Shown: positions 41,867 to 51,522, counted from the first letter of the stretch. The stretch: 59,831 nt of DNA from Ruminococcaceae bacterium UBA5891 (GCA_002431945.1 DJET01000040.1:1-59831), one strand, 5' to 3'. Made by a program: numbers and translations. Notes: a model not told the origin generated them from the sequence alone.

Positions 41867-44641
41867 ATGTTAGAAACAAGAGAGCTTGTAAAGATTTATA
41901 AACCCAAAAAGGGCGTGCCGGTAACGGCGCTTAACAAAATAAGCCTTAAATTTCCCGAAAAGGGAATGGTTTTTCTGCTCGGTAAATCGGGCAGCGGAAA
42001 ATCGACGCTGCTTAACGTGCTCGGAGGACTTGATAAATACGACGGCGGCGAGATCATAATAAAGGGCGTATCCTCAAAGAATTTTAAGCAGCAGCATTTT
42101 GATTCTTACAGGAATACCTATGTGGGCTTTATTTTTCAGGAGTACAACGTGCTTGACGAATTTTCGGTGGGGGCAAACATAGCCCTTGCAATTGAACTGC
42201 AGGGAAGACGGGCTTCCGACGGCGAGATCAACGATATTTTAAAGCAGGTTGATTTAGAGGGCTTCGGCGCAAGAAAGCCCAACGAATTGTCGGGCGGACA
42301 AAAGCAGCGCGTTGCAATAGCGCGCGCACTTGTTAAAAAGCCTGAAATTATAATGGCTGACGAACCTACGGGCGCGCTTGATTCGGCTACGGGCAAGCAG
42401 GTTTTCGATACGCTTAAAAAGCTATCTGCCGAAAAGCTTGTAATTGTGGTATCGCACGACCGCGAGTTTGCAGAGCAGTATGCCGACAGAATAATAGAGC
42501 TTTCGGACGGCTGCGTTATAAGCGACGTTGAGCTGGACGGGGAGCCTGCGGCAGAGGAAAGCAAAAAAGGTATCGAATTTTGCGGAAACACCGCTTTAAT
42601 ACCGTTCGGTTATCATTTGACCGAGGAAGACAGAACCGCAATAAACGATTATATAGATAAATTAAAATCGGGCGATTTAAAGCTGACCGCCTGCGAAAGC
42701 GCAAATACGGGCAAAAGATTTAAAAATACCGATACCTCTAAAATTAAAACAGGCGACGGTTCGGGCTTTAAGCTTATAAAATCAAAGCTGCCGCTTTCAA
42801 ACGCTTTTAAAATAGGCGCAGGCGGTCTTAAGCACAAAAAAATAAGGCTTGTGATTACAATATTACTTTCCTGCATTGCGTTCGGGCTTTTCGGGCTTTC
42901 GGATACGTTCGGGGCGTACAATCACGTTAAAACCTGCACAAATTCACTTGTTGATTCGGGCGTTAAATCCGTATCGGTTGCAAAATCAAAGAAAAAAGGC
43001 GAGTACTGGCGCGATTACGGCTACCGTATTTCGGAAAAGGAGCTTAACGAAATATCTGAGGGTATGAACGTTAAAATGCACGGCGTTTATCAGCCGCTTG
43101 AATTTAACGGCGATATATCTGCCTTTATAAACCCCGATATAAAGCTTACAGAGACCGACTACAATATTTATTACCCGCTTATAAGCGGCTTTGCCGCCGT
43201 AAACGATACGGTTTTAAAGGATATGGGTTATAAGGTGCTGGCAGGTACTCTGCCCGACGGCGCCAAGGACGAAATTGCCGTAAGCGATTATATTTTTGAA
43301 GTGTTTAAAAAGGCGCAGTATTTTGACGGAAAGACCTTTAACACCGCAAAGGACGGCACAAAAACTCCTGTTTACACAAAAATCAACGCCTACACCGATT
43401 TAATAGGCAAAAAGCTCACCTTTGCCGGCAGGGAATACACCGTTACCGCCGTTATAGATACGGGCTTTGATATGTCGCGCTATACCTCGCTTACCGAGAA
43501 AAAGGAGCACCAAAGCAGGGCCGATCAAATGGTGGATATGATTCTTTTAAATGAGTTCGGTACGGCGGTAAGCTACAGCTATGCAGAAATTGCAATGGTC
43601 GGCGACGGCTATCTTGATAAGCTGATTGCCGAAAGACCCGCAATGGCGCCGATAACCGAGGGCTATATTTCCTACTACGGCGATAATTTCAGTGCCGACT
43701 CAAATTATCTTGCGCGCCTTTCCGATATAACGAACGAAAAGATAATATGGATAGACGGCGAGAAAAAAACGCTTGACGATAAGGAAATAATAGTAACCGC
43801 CGACGCGCTTTCAAGCAATTCGGATGAGGCCGGCACACGCACCGAGACAGACGCGGAAAATGAAACGGGCGCCGTAGATTACGCAAAGCTGCTTAAAAAT
43901 AAAAACACCGTTTCAATGTGGAAAAACGTATTTGCCAAGGGCTATAATAATAACGAGGATATAAGCGGCTGCAAGATAGTGGGCGTTATAGATAACAGCT
44001 CAGAGGGCAATAAATCAAAGCTTAAATCCACCGTTGTTTGCTCGGACGGTATTTACAGCGAGTTTACCGAGGGAACCGATAAAATATACGATTTTGCCGT
44101 AGGCTCAATGCCTAAGGAAAAAAGCGCGGTGCAGTCGATGGTTTCCTATTGCTACGGCGGTAACGCGGGCGTGCGCTATGCCATACAAAACTCCGTTACC
44201 TTTGAGCTTGACTCCATAAACAGCGCGCTTAAGACCCTTTCAAAGTATTTCTTCTGGATAGGCGTGGGCTTTGCGGTGTTTGCGGCTATAATGCTTTCAA
44301 ACTTTATCGGCACAAGTATTGCCTATAAAAAGCAGGAGATCGGTATATTACGCGCCATAGGCTCGCGCAGTAACGATGTTTTCAGAATTTTCTTCTCGGA
44401 AAGCTTTATAATTGCTATGATAAACTTTGTGCTTTCCTCGGTAGGCGTTTTTGCCGCAACAACTATTATAAACAGCCTTATCCGCAACGAGGCGGGTGTG
44501 CTTGTGACGGTGCTGAGCTTCAGCGTTCGTCAGGTAGCGCTGCTTTTGGCTGTAAGCATATTGGTTGCGTTTGTCGCAAGCTTTTTGCCGGTTAAACGCA
44601 TAGCTTCAAAACGCCCGATAGACGCTATAAGGGGCAGGTAA
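41867..44641 (+). CDS. MacB/FtsX-type ABC transporter, ATPase-permease fusion
   Basis: A 924-residue single-chain exporter. An N-terminal ATPase (about 1-225) has Walker A GKSGSGKSTL, signature ELSGGQKQRVAIARAL, Walker B IIMADEPTGALD and switch VVSHDRE. A first membrane helix (about 325) is followed by a long extracytoplasmic region (about 350-780) and a C-terminal FtsX-type block of three helices (GILRAIGSRSNDVFRIFFSE). Such proteins export or sense envelope-active peptides. Its stop abuts the start of the adenylation gene, so it belongs to the D-alanylation-like operon. Confidence 0.9.
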   Translation: MLETRELVKIYKPKKGVPVTALNKISLKFPEKGMVFLLGKSGSGKSTLLNVLGGLDKYDGGEIIIKGVSSKNFKQQHFDSYRNTYVGFIFQEYNVLDEFSVGANIALAIELQGRRASDGEINDILKQVDLEGFGARKPNELSGGQKQRVAIARALVKKPEIIMADEPTGALDSATGKQVFDTLKKLSAEKLVIVVSHDREFAEQYADRIIELSDGCVISDVELDGEPAAEESKKGIEFCGNTALIPFGYHLTEEDRTAINDYIDKLKSGDLKLTACESANTGKRFKNTDTSKIKTGDGSGFKLIKSKLPLSNAFKIGAGGLKHKKIRLVITILLSCIAFGLFGLSDTFGAYNHVKTCTNSLVDSGVKSVSVAKSKKKGEYWRDYGYRISEKELNEISEGMNVKMHGVYQPLEFNGDISAFINPDIKLTETDYNIYYPLISGFAAVNDTVLKDMGYKVLAGTLPDGAKDEIAVSDYIFEVFKKAQYFDGKTFNTAKDGTKTPVYTKINAYTDLIGKKLTFAGREYTVTAVIDTGFDMSRYTSLTEKKEHQSRADQMVDMILLNEFGTAVSYSYAEIAMVGDGYLDKLIAERPAMAPITEGYISYYGDNFSADSNYLARLSDITNEKIIWIDGEKKTLDDKEIIVTADALSSNSDEAGTRTETDAENETGAVDYAKLLKNKNTVSMWKNVFAKGYNNNEDISGCKIVGVIDNSSEGNKSKLKSTVVCSDGIYSEFTEGTDKIYDFAVGSMPKEKSAVQSMVSYCYGGNAGVRYAIQNSVTFELDSINSALKTLSKYFFWIGVGFAVFAAIMLSNFIGTSIAYKKQEIGILRAIGSRSNDVFRIFFSESFIIAMINFVLSSVGVFAATTIINSLIRNEAGVLVTVLSFSVRQVALLLAVSILVAFVASFLPVKRIASKRPIDAIRGR

Positions 44642-46153
44642 ATGAAAAACATTCTCGAAATGCTTGAATATTCGGCGCAGCGTTTTCCTCAAAAAAACGT
44701 TTTTGCTGATGAAAGCAAAAGCATATCCTATGCCGAGTTTTTAAAAACGGCGCAAAGTATAGGCAGTAAAATAGCCGCGGCGGGGGTTTATAAAGCCCCC
44801 GTTGCGGTAATAGCCGAGCGTTCGGTTGAAAATTTAGCCGCAATGTTCGGGGTGCTTGCAGGCGGCTGCTTTTACACCGTAATAGACGCAGAAATGCCGG
44901 CTGAGCGCATTAAGGCGATATTTGAAACGCTTAAACCTGCCGCGGTATTGGTTACTGAGGGCTGCGTATCCAAAATTTGTGAGATTGATTTTGAAGGCTT
45001 AGTGCTTAATTATAATGAGGCTGCGCGCTTTGCGCCGAATAAAGAGGTACTGCAAAAAATAAGGGACGGTATGACAGATACCGACCCTGCGTATGTGCTT
45101 TTTACTTCAGGTTCAACCGGCGTTCCCAAGGGCGCCGTTTTAAACCACCGCAGCGTGCTTGCATATATAAAATGGTACGCCGATACGTTTAAAATAGACG
45201 AAGATACCGTTTTCGGCAGTCAAACTCCGTTTTATTTCAGTATGTCGGTATCCGATGTATACAGCACCGTTTACAGCGGCGCAACGCTTAATATAATACC
45301 AAAAACGCTTTTTTCTTTCCCCTTAAAGCTTATAGAGCTTATGAACGAGCGCAAGGTCAATACGATTTACTGGGTACCCTCGGCGCTTTCGATTGTTGCA
45401 AAGCTTAAGGTATTTGATTACTTAAAGCCCGAATACCTTAAAAAGGTACTTTTTGCGGGCGAGGTTATGCCCGTAAAGCCGCTTAACTATTGGCGCAAAA
45501 ATTTGCCGAACGCGCTTTTTGCCAATCTTTTCGGGCCTACCGAAACCACCGATATATGCACCTATTATATAGTCGATCGCCCGTTTTCGGACGGCGAGAC
45601 CCTGCCGATAGGCAGAGCGTGCGATAACTGCAAGGTGTTCATTTTAAATGAAAACGGCAAAGAGGCAAAGACGGGGGAAGAGGGCGAGCTTTACGCCGCA
45701 GGCTCTTTTTTAAGTATGGGGTATTACAATAATCCCGAAAAAACCGCCGCGGCGTTTGTGCAAAATCCGTTAAACGGCGCCTATCCCGAAACGGCATACA
45801 AAACGGGCGACCTTGTAAAACAAAACGAAAACGGCGAGATTATATATATTTCGCGCAAGGATTTTCAAATAAAGCACATGGGCTACCGTATAGAGCTCGG
45901 CGAAATTGAGGCGGCTGCATACACGGCAGAGGGCGTTTCCTCGGCTGCGGCGGTTTACGATAAAACCGAGGACAGCATTATTCTTATTTACGAGGGCAGG
46001 CAAAAAAACACCGACGAGGTGGGCACGGCTCTTAAAAACCGATTGCCGCATTATATGCTGCCGCAGCGCATAATACGTATAAAGGCAATGCCGATCAACG
46101 CCAACGGCAAAACCGACCGTAAATGGCTTACTGCCAATTACAAAAACATTTGA
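44642..46153 (+). CDS. DltA-like amino-acid adenylating ligase
   Basis: A 503-residue ANL-superfamily enzyme. The P-loop-like LFTSGSTGVPKGAV (about 158), FGPTETTD, the YKTGDLV Asp motif (about 400), RIELGEIE and the catalytic Lys in ANGKTDRKW (about 495) are all present. Size and NANGKTDRKWL end fit D-alanine-carrier protein ligase. It would activate D-alanine (or another amino acid) with ATP and load it on the small carrier encoded next. It starts one base after the ABC gene's stop. Confidence 0.85.
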   Translation: MKNILEMLEYSAQRFPQKNVFADESKSISYAEFLKTAQSIGSKIAAAGVYKAPVAVIAERSVENLAAMFGVLAGGCFYTVIDAEMPAERIKAIFETLKPAAVLVTEGCVSKICEIDFEGLVLNYNEAARFAPNKEVLQKIRDGMTDTDPAYVLFTSGSTGVPKGAVLNHRSVLAYIKWYADTFKIDEDTVFGSQTPFYFSMSVSDVYSTVYSGATLNIIPKTLFSFPLKLIELMNERKVNTIYWVPSALSIVAKLKVFDYLKPEYLKKVLFAGEVMPVKPLNYWRKNLPNALFANLFGPTETTDICTYYIVDRPFSDGETLPIGRACDNCKVFILNENGKEAKTGEEGELYAAGSFLSMGYYNNPEKTAAAFVQNPLNGAYPETAYKTGDLVKQNENGEIIYISRKDFQIKHMGYRIELGEIEAAAYTAEGVSSAAAVYDKTEDSIILIYEGRQKNTDEVGTALKNRLPHYMLPQRIIRIKAMPINANGKTDRKWLTANYKNI

Positions 46154-46169
46154 TCAGGGGTAATATTAA

Positions 46170-46397
46170 ATGGAACAGGTTATAAAAATACTTGAAGAAA
46201 TAAAACCGGGAGTTGATTATTTAAAGGAAACCGACCTTATAGGCGGTAAAATTCTCGATTCGCTTAAAATAGTTCAGCTTGTAGGCGAGCTTAACGATGA
46301 ATTTGATATTGAAATAACGCCGATAGATATTGTTCCCGAAAACTTTAAGAGCGCCGAAGCCATTTATGCAATGGTTAAAAGGCTTGAGGATGAATAA
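46170..46397 (+). CDS. DltC-like carrier protein
   Basis: A 75-residue acyl/aminoacyl carrier protein. The phosphopantetheine attachment serine is Ser31 in GGKILDSLKIVQLV, and the helix pattern and acidic surface (ELNDEFDIEITP) are typical. By family knowledge it carries the D-alanyl thioester from DltA to the membrane. It lies 16 bp after the ligase gene and 5 bp before the MBOAT gene. Confidence 0.88.
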   Translation: MEQVIKILEEIKPGVDYLKETDLIGGKILDSLKIVQLVGELNDEFDIEITPIDIVPENFKSAEAIYAMVKRLEDE

Positions 46398-46402
46398 TCG
46401 GT

Positions 46403-47989
46403 ATGAGCTATACCTCGTATAATTATCTGTTTATATTTTTGGGAATTACCTTTATACTGTATACGGTATTTCCGAAAAAGTATAAATGGACGGTGCTGTT
46501 ATCGGCAAGCGCTGTTTTTTACCTTATTAACAGCGGCAGGCTTATAGTGTTTTTATTGCTTACCGCCGTAAGTATATATTTTGCAGGCATATTTTTAAAC
46601 AAAATAAACGACGGCTTTGCACTTGCTAAAAAAGGCCTTGAAAAGGAAGACAGAAAAAAGCTTAAAGCGAATATCCTATGGCAGAAAAAGGCGGTTGTAA
46701 CCGCCGCGGTGCTGTTTATTTTCGGCATTTTGCTTGTGCTTAAATATTCGGGCTTTTTTATTTCGGCTGCGGAATTTTTTGCAGGGCTTTTCGGATTTAA
46801 ACCCCATTTTAAAACATTTAAGTTTTTGCTGCCGCTCGGTATATCGTATTACACCCTGCAGGCGGCTGGATATATTATAGACGTTTACAGGGGCAAATAC
46901 CGCGCAACAGATAACTTTTTTAAGCTGGCGCTGTTTTTAAGCTTTTTTCCGCAGATCGTTGAGGGACCGATAGGCAGATACGATTTATTGGCGGAGCCGC
47001 TTTACAGCGGGCATTCGTTCGATTACGACCGCTTTACAAAGGGACTTCAGCTTATGGCGTGGGGACTTTTTAAAAAAATGGTTATAGCCGACCGCGCCAA
47101 TATATTCGTAAGCGAGGTTTTCGGCGATTATCAAAAATACAGCGGCAGTATAATTTTGCTTGGCGGCGTGCTTTACACATTGCAGATATACGCCGAGTTT
47201 TCGGGCTGTATGGACATAGTAACCGGCAGCGCCGAGCTTTTCGGCGTGCCGCTGTCTCAAAATTTCAGCCGCCCGTTTTTTTCAAAAACCGTTGCGGAGT
47301 TTTGGCGGCGCTGGCACATAACGTTAGGCTCATGGCTTAGGGACTATGTGTTTTATTCCGTTTCGCTTTCAAAGCCGTTTATGAAGCTTTCGCGTTTTGC
47401 AAAGGAGCATTTGAACGAATTTTTGGGTTCGCTTATTCCCGCGTCGTTCGCAATGTTTTTTACGTGGTTCGGCATAGGCTTTTGGCACGGAGCCGGCGTA
47501 AAATACATAATTTACGGGCTTTATTATTACGCTGTAATGATGCTTGGTATGTACTTGGAGCCGCTGTTTGCGCGTGCTTTTAATGCCGCGCATATTAACA
47601 GAAATTCGAAACCGCTTAACGCGCTCAGAATTTTAAGAACGCTTATATTGGTGGTTTGCGGAATGACGCTTTTCAGGGCGGAGACCGTCGGTATATGGCT
47701 CGGTATGATAAAAAGAGTGTTTACAGGCTTCGGCGGCGGCACGTTTTTAAACGACGCGCTTTTGTGCGGAATGGATAAGCAGGACTTTTTAATTGTAATT
47801 TTAGGCGCCGCCGTTATGCTTGTTATAAGCGTTTTGCAGGAAAAAGGAGTAAATGTGCGCGATACATTGGCAAAGCAGGTTTTACCCGTTAGGTGGACGG
47901 TTTATGCCTGCCTTGTGCTTTCGGTTATAATTTTCGGCGCATACGGTATAGGCTACGACGCGGTAGATTTTATTTACGGGCAGTTTTAG
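46403..47989 (+). CDS. MBOAT-family O-acyltransferase, AlgI-like size
   Basis: A 528-residue membrane protein of about eleven helices. The MBOAT signatures are WRRWHITLGSWLRDYVFY and FGIGFWHGAGVKYIIYG (catalytic His about 360). Typical DltB is about 400 residues. This protein is longer and closer in length and C-terminal extension to AlgI/PatA-type O-acyltransferases. In this operon it probably passes the carrier-bound group across the membrane onto a cell-wall polymer, with the SGNH protein downstream. Confidence 0.88.
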   Translation: MSYTSYNYLFIFLGITFILYTVFPKKYKWTVLLSASAVFYLINSGRLIVFLLLTAVSIYFAGIFLNKINDGFALAKKGLEKEDRKKLKANILWQKKAVVTAAVLFIFGILLVLKYSGFFISAAEFFAGLFGFKPHFKTFKFLLPLGISYYTLQAAGYIIDVYRGKYRATDNFFKLALFLSFFPQIVEGPIGRYDLLAEPLYSGHSFDYDRFTKGLQLMAWGLFKKMVIADRANIFVSEVFGDYQKYSGSIILLGGVLYTLQIYAEFSGCMDIVTGSAELFGVPLSQNFSRPFFSKTVAEFWRRWHITLGSWLRDYVFYSVSLSKPFMKLSRFAKEHLNEFLGSLIPASFAMFFTWFGIGFWHGAGVKYIIYGLYYYAVMMLGMYLEPLFARAFNAAHINRNSKPLNALRILRTLILVVCGMTLFRAETVGIWLGMIKRVFTGFGGGTFLNDALLCGMDKQDFLIVILGAAVMLVISVLQEKGVNVRDTLAKQVLPVRWTVYACLVLSVIIFGAYGIGYDAVDFIYGQF

Positions 47990-48001
47990 GAAAGTGAGTA
48001 T

Positions 48002-48967
48002 ATGAAAAAAGGATTAAAAAACTTAATACGCTCGGTTGGCTTTATAACTCTTTTGCTGCTGCTTACGGTTTCCTCCTCTTATATGCTGGCGCCAAAGGAT
48101 AACACAAAGCAAAGCGGTATTGTAAACCCAAGCGCGCACGGCTTTTTTTCAGAGCCTGAAAATTCAATAGAGGTTGCGGTTATAGGCAATTCGGACGCAT
48201 ACAGCGGTTTTTCGCCTATGGAGCTGTGGAAAAATTACGGTTATACCTCATATGTAAGCGGAGAGGGCAGGCAAACGGTAGCTCAGGCGTATGCAATGCT
48301 TAATAAATTGCTTAAAGGGCAAAAGCCCAAGGTTATAATACTTGAAACCGACGGATTTTTCACAAAATCAAAATTGGTGGAAAGCACTGCTAAAATGGTT
48401 AACGCCTCGCTCGGTTCCTCATTTTCTGTTTTTCAGTATCACGACCGCTGGAAAAACGTAAAGCCGAACGAGCTTTTCAAAAAACCGCGGTATACCGCGC
48501 ACTGCGCCGCAAAGGGGCAATGGCTCAGTAACGACGTTAAGCCCTGCCGCGGCAAGGAATATATGGTGGAAACGGACGAAAAGGCGGTAATTCCGCTATG
48601 CGTTAAAAAATCCGCCGAGGCGTTTGTAAGAACCTGCCGCAATAATAATATAGAGGTGCTGTTTTTAGAGCTTCCGTCGCAAAGCTCGTGGAATTACAAA
48701 AAGCATAACGCGGTAAAGGCATATTCCGATAAGTTGGGCGTTAAGTTTATTGATATGAATATCGAACGCGACAGGTTCGGTTTTGACTGGAAGACCGACA
48801 CGCGCGACGGCGGCAATCATCTGAATAACCGCGGCGCCAGAAAATGCACGGTATTTTTGGGCGAATATTTAAAGCAAAACTATAAATTAGAGGATCGCCG
48901 CGGCAACGCAGAGTTCAAGCGGTGGGACGAGGACTATAAGAATTACCTTAAAAAGGTTAAAATATAA
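48002..48967 (+). CDS. DltD/AlgJ-like SGNH acyl-transfer partner
   Basis: A 321-residue protein with an N-terminal signal anchor (about 10-30) and an extracytoplasmic SGNH-hydrolase-like fold. Block I is EVAVIGNSDAYSGF (Ser in GNSD, about 64), and the C-terminal Asp-x-x-His pair is in RDGGNHLNNRGA (about 271). Such proteins work with MBOATs in D-alanylation or O-acetylation of surface polymers. It is the last gene of the operon; whether it corresponds to DltD or to AlgJ/X is open. Confidence 0.78.
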   Translation: MKKGLKNLIRSVGFITLLLLLTVSSSYMLAPKDNTKQSGIVNPSAHGFFSEPENSIEVAVIGNSDAYSGFSPMELWKNYGYTSYVSGEGRQTVAQAYAMLNKLLKGQKPKVIILETDGFFTKSKLVESTAKMVNASLGSSFSVFQYHDRWKNVKPNELFKKPRYTAHCAAKGQWLSNDVKPCRGKEYMVETDEKAVIPLCVKKSAEAFVRTCRNNNIEVLFLELPSQSSWNYKKHNAVKAYSDKLGVKFIDMNIERDRFGFDWKTDTRDGGNHLNNRGARKCTVFLGEYLKQNYKLEDRRGNAEFKRWDEDYKNYLKKVKI

Positions 48968-48999
48968 TACGGCGGCGCTCGGAGATTTTTATAAAGCTG

Positions 49000-49028
49000 T
49001 GGACTGTTTTCAAATTATGTGATATAAT
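49000..49028 (+). promoter_or_regulatory. Promoter of the GNAT gene
   Basis: TGGACT (49000-49005), 17-bp spacer, TATAAT (49023-49028). Confidence 0.6.
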
Positions 49029-49063
49029 TACTTTTAACAATCAACGTTACGGAGACGACAGTT

Positions 49064-49546
49064 ATGCTGAATTACAGAAGAATAGAAGCCGCAGATGATA
49101 AAAGAATTGCCGAAATTATTCGTGCGAATTTGGAAAAGCTCGGATTGGATATTCCGGGAACGGCATACTTTGACCCCGAATTGGATCATTTAAGCGCGTA
49201 TTATAACAGCGATCCGTCTAAGCGAGCCTATTTTGTTGCAATCGGCGCCGAGGGACAGGTTATCGGCGGCGTAGGCATTGCAGAGTTTGACGGAATAGAA
49301 AACTGTGCCGAGCTTCAAAAGCTTTATTTAGACGATTCCGCTAAAGGAAACGGTTACGGAAAAGAGTTGACGCGGATAGCCGAGGATTGGGCAAGGTCTT
49401 CCGGTTATAAAAGTCTCTATCTTGAAACCCATACGAATCTTTCGGCGGCTTTGAGGCTTTATGAAAAAATGGGCTTCCGTAAAATTGAAAAGCCCTGTTC
49501 AACGCCGCACGGCACAATGAACTGCTTTTATTTAAAAAAGCTGTAA
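49064..49546 (+). CDS. GNAT-family N-acetyltransferase
   Basis: A 160-residue acetyl-CoA-dependent transferase. Motif A is ELQKLYLDDSAKGNGYGKEL (Q/RxxGxG type, about 85-104), and the C-terminal LRLYEKMGFRKIEKP is typical. The acceptor substrate is unknown. It has its own promoter and is not obviously part of the D-alanylation operon. Confidence 0.88.
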   Translation: MLNYRRIEAADDKRIAEIIRANLEKLGLDIPGTAYFDPELDHLSAYYNSDPSKRAYFVAIGAEGQVIGGVGIAEFDGIENCAELQKLYLDDSAKGNGYGKELTRIAEDWARSSGYKSLYLETHTNLSAALRLYEKMGFRKIEKPCSTPHGTMNCFYLKKL

Positions 49547-49601
49547 CATAAATAGTCTAAATAATTGCGGTAAAAAGCCGTTTTGCGTAATTATTTACTG
49601 C

Positions 49602-49640
49602 GTCGGGCAACCCGTTTTCGGATTGCCCGATCGCTTTTAT
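49602..49640 (+). terminator. Hairpin after the GNAT gene
   Basis: TCGGGCAA at about 49602 pairs with TTGCCCGA at about 49623 across an 11-base loop. A short T-run follows. Confidence 0.55.
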
Positions 49641-49662
49641 ATTGTTACTTTGCAGAAGAAAG

Positions 49663-49691
49663 TTGATGTTCGGAATTAAATGCGGTATAAT
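49663..49691 (+). promoter_or_regulatory. Promoter of the P-loop kinase gene
   Basis: TTGATG (49663-49668), 17-bp spacer, TATAAT (49686-49691). The promoter resembles the one at 53179 in spacer sequence as well (TTC-GG/AG ... AAATG-GG). Confidence 0.7.
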
Positions 49692-49741
49692 CAATCTGAA
49701 AAAATCGGTTGGCGCGGTAATTATCTTATGGAGAAAGAATT

Positions 49742-50257
49742 ATGATTGTTTTGATTGCCGGTGCGTCTCATACAGGTAAAACCATGTTGGCGCAAAGGCT
49801 TCTTGAAAAATACAAATATCCTTATTTATCAATAGACCATTTGAAAATGGGTCTGATACGCAGCGGAAATACAGAGCTTACACCGCTAAGCGATGATTCC
49901 GAACTGACAGAGTACCTATGGCCCATCGTTCGGGAAATGATAAAAACTGCAATAGAAAACAGCCAAAACCTCATTATTGAAGGCTGTTACATTCCGTTTG
50001 ATTGGAAAAAGGATTTTTCCGTCGATCACCTTGAGAATATAAGGTTTTTCTGCCTTGTTATGAGCGAGAACTATATTCGGACGCATTTTAATGATATAAG
50101 GCAATATGCAGACGTTATTGAAAAACGAATGAATGATGACTGCACTTTGGAAAGCGTATTAAAGGATAATGCACGCACCTTAGCGCTTGCACAAAGGAAT
50201 GAAATTAACTATATATTGATAGATAATAATTATAAGATAGATATTGATTTGCAGTGA
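49742..50257 (+). CDS. P-loop nucleoside/metabolite kinase-like protein
   Basis: A 171-residue P-loop protein with Walker A GASHTGKT (residues 7-14) and a second acidic strand (NLIIEGCYIPF). It resembles small adenylate-kinase-like or 2-phosphoglycerate-kinase-like proteins and zeta-toxin-type folds. The substrate is unknown, and no antitoxin gene is adjacent. It has its own promoter and marks the beginning of the less compact accessory region. Confidence 0.65.
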   Translation: MIVLIAGASHTGKTMLAQRLLEKYKYPYLSIDHLKMGLIRSGNTELTPLSDDSELTEYLWPIVREMIKTAIENSQNLIIEGCYIPFDWKKDFSVDHLENIRFFCLVMSENYIRTHFNDIRQYADVIEKRMNDDCTLESVLKDNARTLALAQRNEINYILIDNNYKIDIDLQ

Positions 50258-50374
50258 TAACCTCCGTTTTGTCAATAAAAGAAAAAGGAATTTTTAGTCT
50301 GCATTCGATTATGCGGTCGCGGAAGATATGATTTTTCAAGAAGCGGCGCAAGGCACCTAAATAAGCGTGAAAAA

Positions 50375-50410
50375 TGACCGAAGGCGGAGAATAAACTCTG
50401 CTTTCGGTCA
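50375..50410 (+). terminator. Long stem-loop, probable terminator
   Basis: TGACCGAA (50375-50382) pairs with TTCGGTCA (50403-50410), extended inward to a roughly 15-bp stem with two G-T pairs. AAAATTTT follows. Confidence 0.55.
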
Positions 50411-50601
50411 AAATTTTGGTCGAGTGCGGATACTTGAATTCCGTGCCTCTTGGTCCCAAATAGCGGCTAAAAAGTTTTTTGCACTGTTTCCGGCACTTTT
50501 GGGCACTTTCGTCCGGAAACCGCCTGCTCTTCGGCGCTCTTATCTCCACTGTTTCCGTCTGCTCCGGAAAAGACTGTGGGACGGTATGTGGTCATAAAAA
50601 C

Positions 50602-50632
50602 ACTCCCCAAACAAAAATCGTTCGGGGAGCGT
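50602..50632. terminator. Terminator-like hairpin
   Basis: CTCCCCAAAC pairs with GTTCGGGGAG (one mismatch) across an A-rich loop. No long T-run follows on the plus strand. Confidence 0.45.
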
Positions 50633-50680
50633 CTGTTTGATGTCTATATAGTAACTCTGAACACCGAAAACGTCAAGGTC

Positions 50681-50726
50681 TTTTCAGTCAAAATCTGCGA
50701 TGTTGTAAACAAAGAAAAAACGCCGA
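50681..50726 (+). repeat. Direct repeat, left copy
   Basis: It begins TTTTCAGTCAAAATC and contains TGCGATGTTGTAAACAAAGAA (50696-50716) split here for length as TGCGATGTTG and TAAACAAAGAA. The same string with one change occurs at 51673-51693, without gaps in the alignment. Confidence 0.65.
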
Positions 50727-50909
50727 GCAGAGCTCTCACGGGGCTCTTTACATGCGGAATATATCATGATAAAATACTATTGTATAAATCACTGCCGATT
50801 ACGGACTGAAAAATCGAGGATATCTCAGGGCTTGCCAATACTTTATAAGTGTCATAGACTCATATGATCTTGCAAAAAGGTGTGCTGAATTTATAACAAG
50901 GAGTAACCT

Positions 50910-51494
50910 ATGTTTAACAGAAAAATTAAGATAACAAAAGAAAATGAATCCATTCTGTTCATAAATGCTGTTATTGAAAATCTAAGATATGCCATTATCT
51001 CCTTAGATGCAATATTTAATACAAGTGATTACAGTGATTACTACGATGAGCATACATTTTATTTTTTCCATATGCAAAGTGTTTTGACAGCACAAGGCAA
51101 TATATATAATGTCCTATTTAATGACTATTTTAGAAGAAAAAATATATCCCGCGAACGAGTAAGAATCGTAAGAGAAAATTTTGGAATTGACCTTTCGAAA
51201 TATCCTTTGATTGGGAATAAAAAGTTCAGAAACACTAGTGCTCATTTCGATGAACGTTATTATGAGTTTAACGGTATTGGAGACATGAACATATTGCGCC
51301 ATGACACTCCGGAAAATGAACGATTACAGATTTTAGGGACACATCATCTGAGAACAATTGACATAGATAAATGGTTGTACTATTCATATGATGCGCGCGG
51401 CAATCAAATTGTTTTGGATTTACAAGAATTGAGAAGTGAAATGTACTCAATGTTAACAGAATTGTGTACATGTGATATTAGAAAAGATAGATAA
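50910..51494 (+). CDS. Solo HEPN-like protein with RNxxxH motif
   Basis: A 194-residue helical protein without membrane segments. The segment KKFRNTSAHFDERYYEF (about 107-123) contains RNTSAH, i.e. the R-x4-H signature of HEPN-fold RNases followed by the FDER stretch common in this subfamily. HEPN proteins act as RNA-cleaving effectors in toxin-antitoxin, abortive infection and CRISPR systems. No antitoxin overlaps it; the nearest candidate partner is the nucleotidyltransferase at 52345. A GGAG site precedes the ATG, and a terminator follows. Low-GC codon use differs from the core region. Confidence 0.6.
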   Translation: MFNRKIKITKENESILFINAVIENLRYAIISLDAIFNTSDYSDYYDEHTFYFFHMQSVLTAQGNIYNVLFNDYFRRKNISRERVRIVRENFGIDLSKYPLIGNKKFRNTSAHFDERYYEFNGIGDMNILRHDTPENERLQILGTHHLRTIDIDKWLYYSYDARGNQIVLDLQELRSEMYSMLTELCTCDIRKDR

Positions 51495-51522
51495 ATTACT
51501 CTTAGCGTTGTCTATAAAAAAC

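Larger units (their letters stand above)
50258..50909. other. 652-bp gene-poor stretch with two hairpins
   Basis: I find no convincing gene here; short open frames on both strands lack ribosome sites and family similarity. It holds a long imperfect 15-bp stem-loop (50375-50389 with 50396-50410, followed by AAAATTTT), a terminator-like hairpin (about 50602-50631) and the left copy (50681-50726) of a direct repeat that flanks the next gene. It separates the core-like part from the accessory island. Confidence 0.6.

Noticed and set aside
50205..50809. Several open frames of 76-114 codons between the P-loop kinase and HEPN genes
   Set aside because: They overlap stem-loops and each other, lack ribosome sites and show no family signature.
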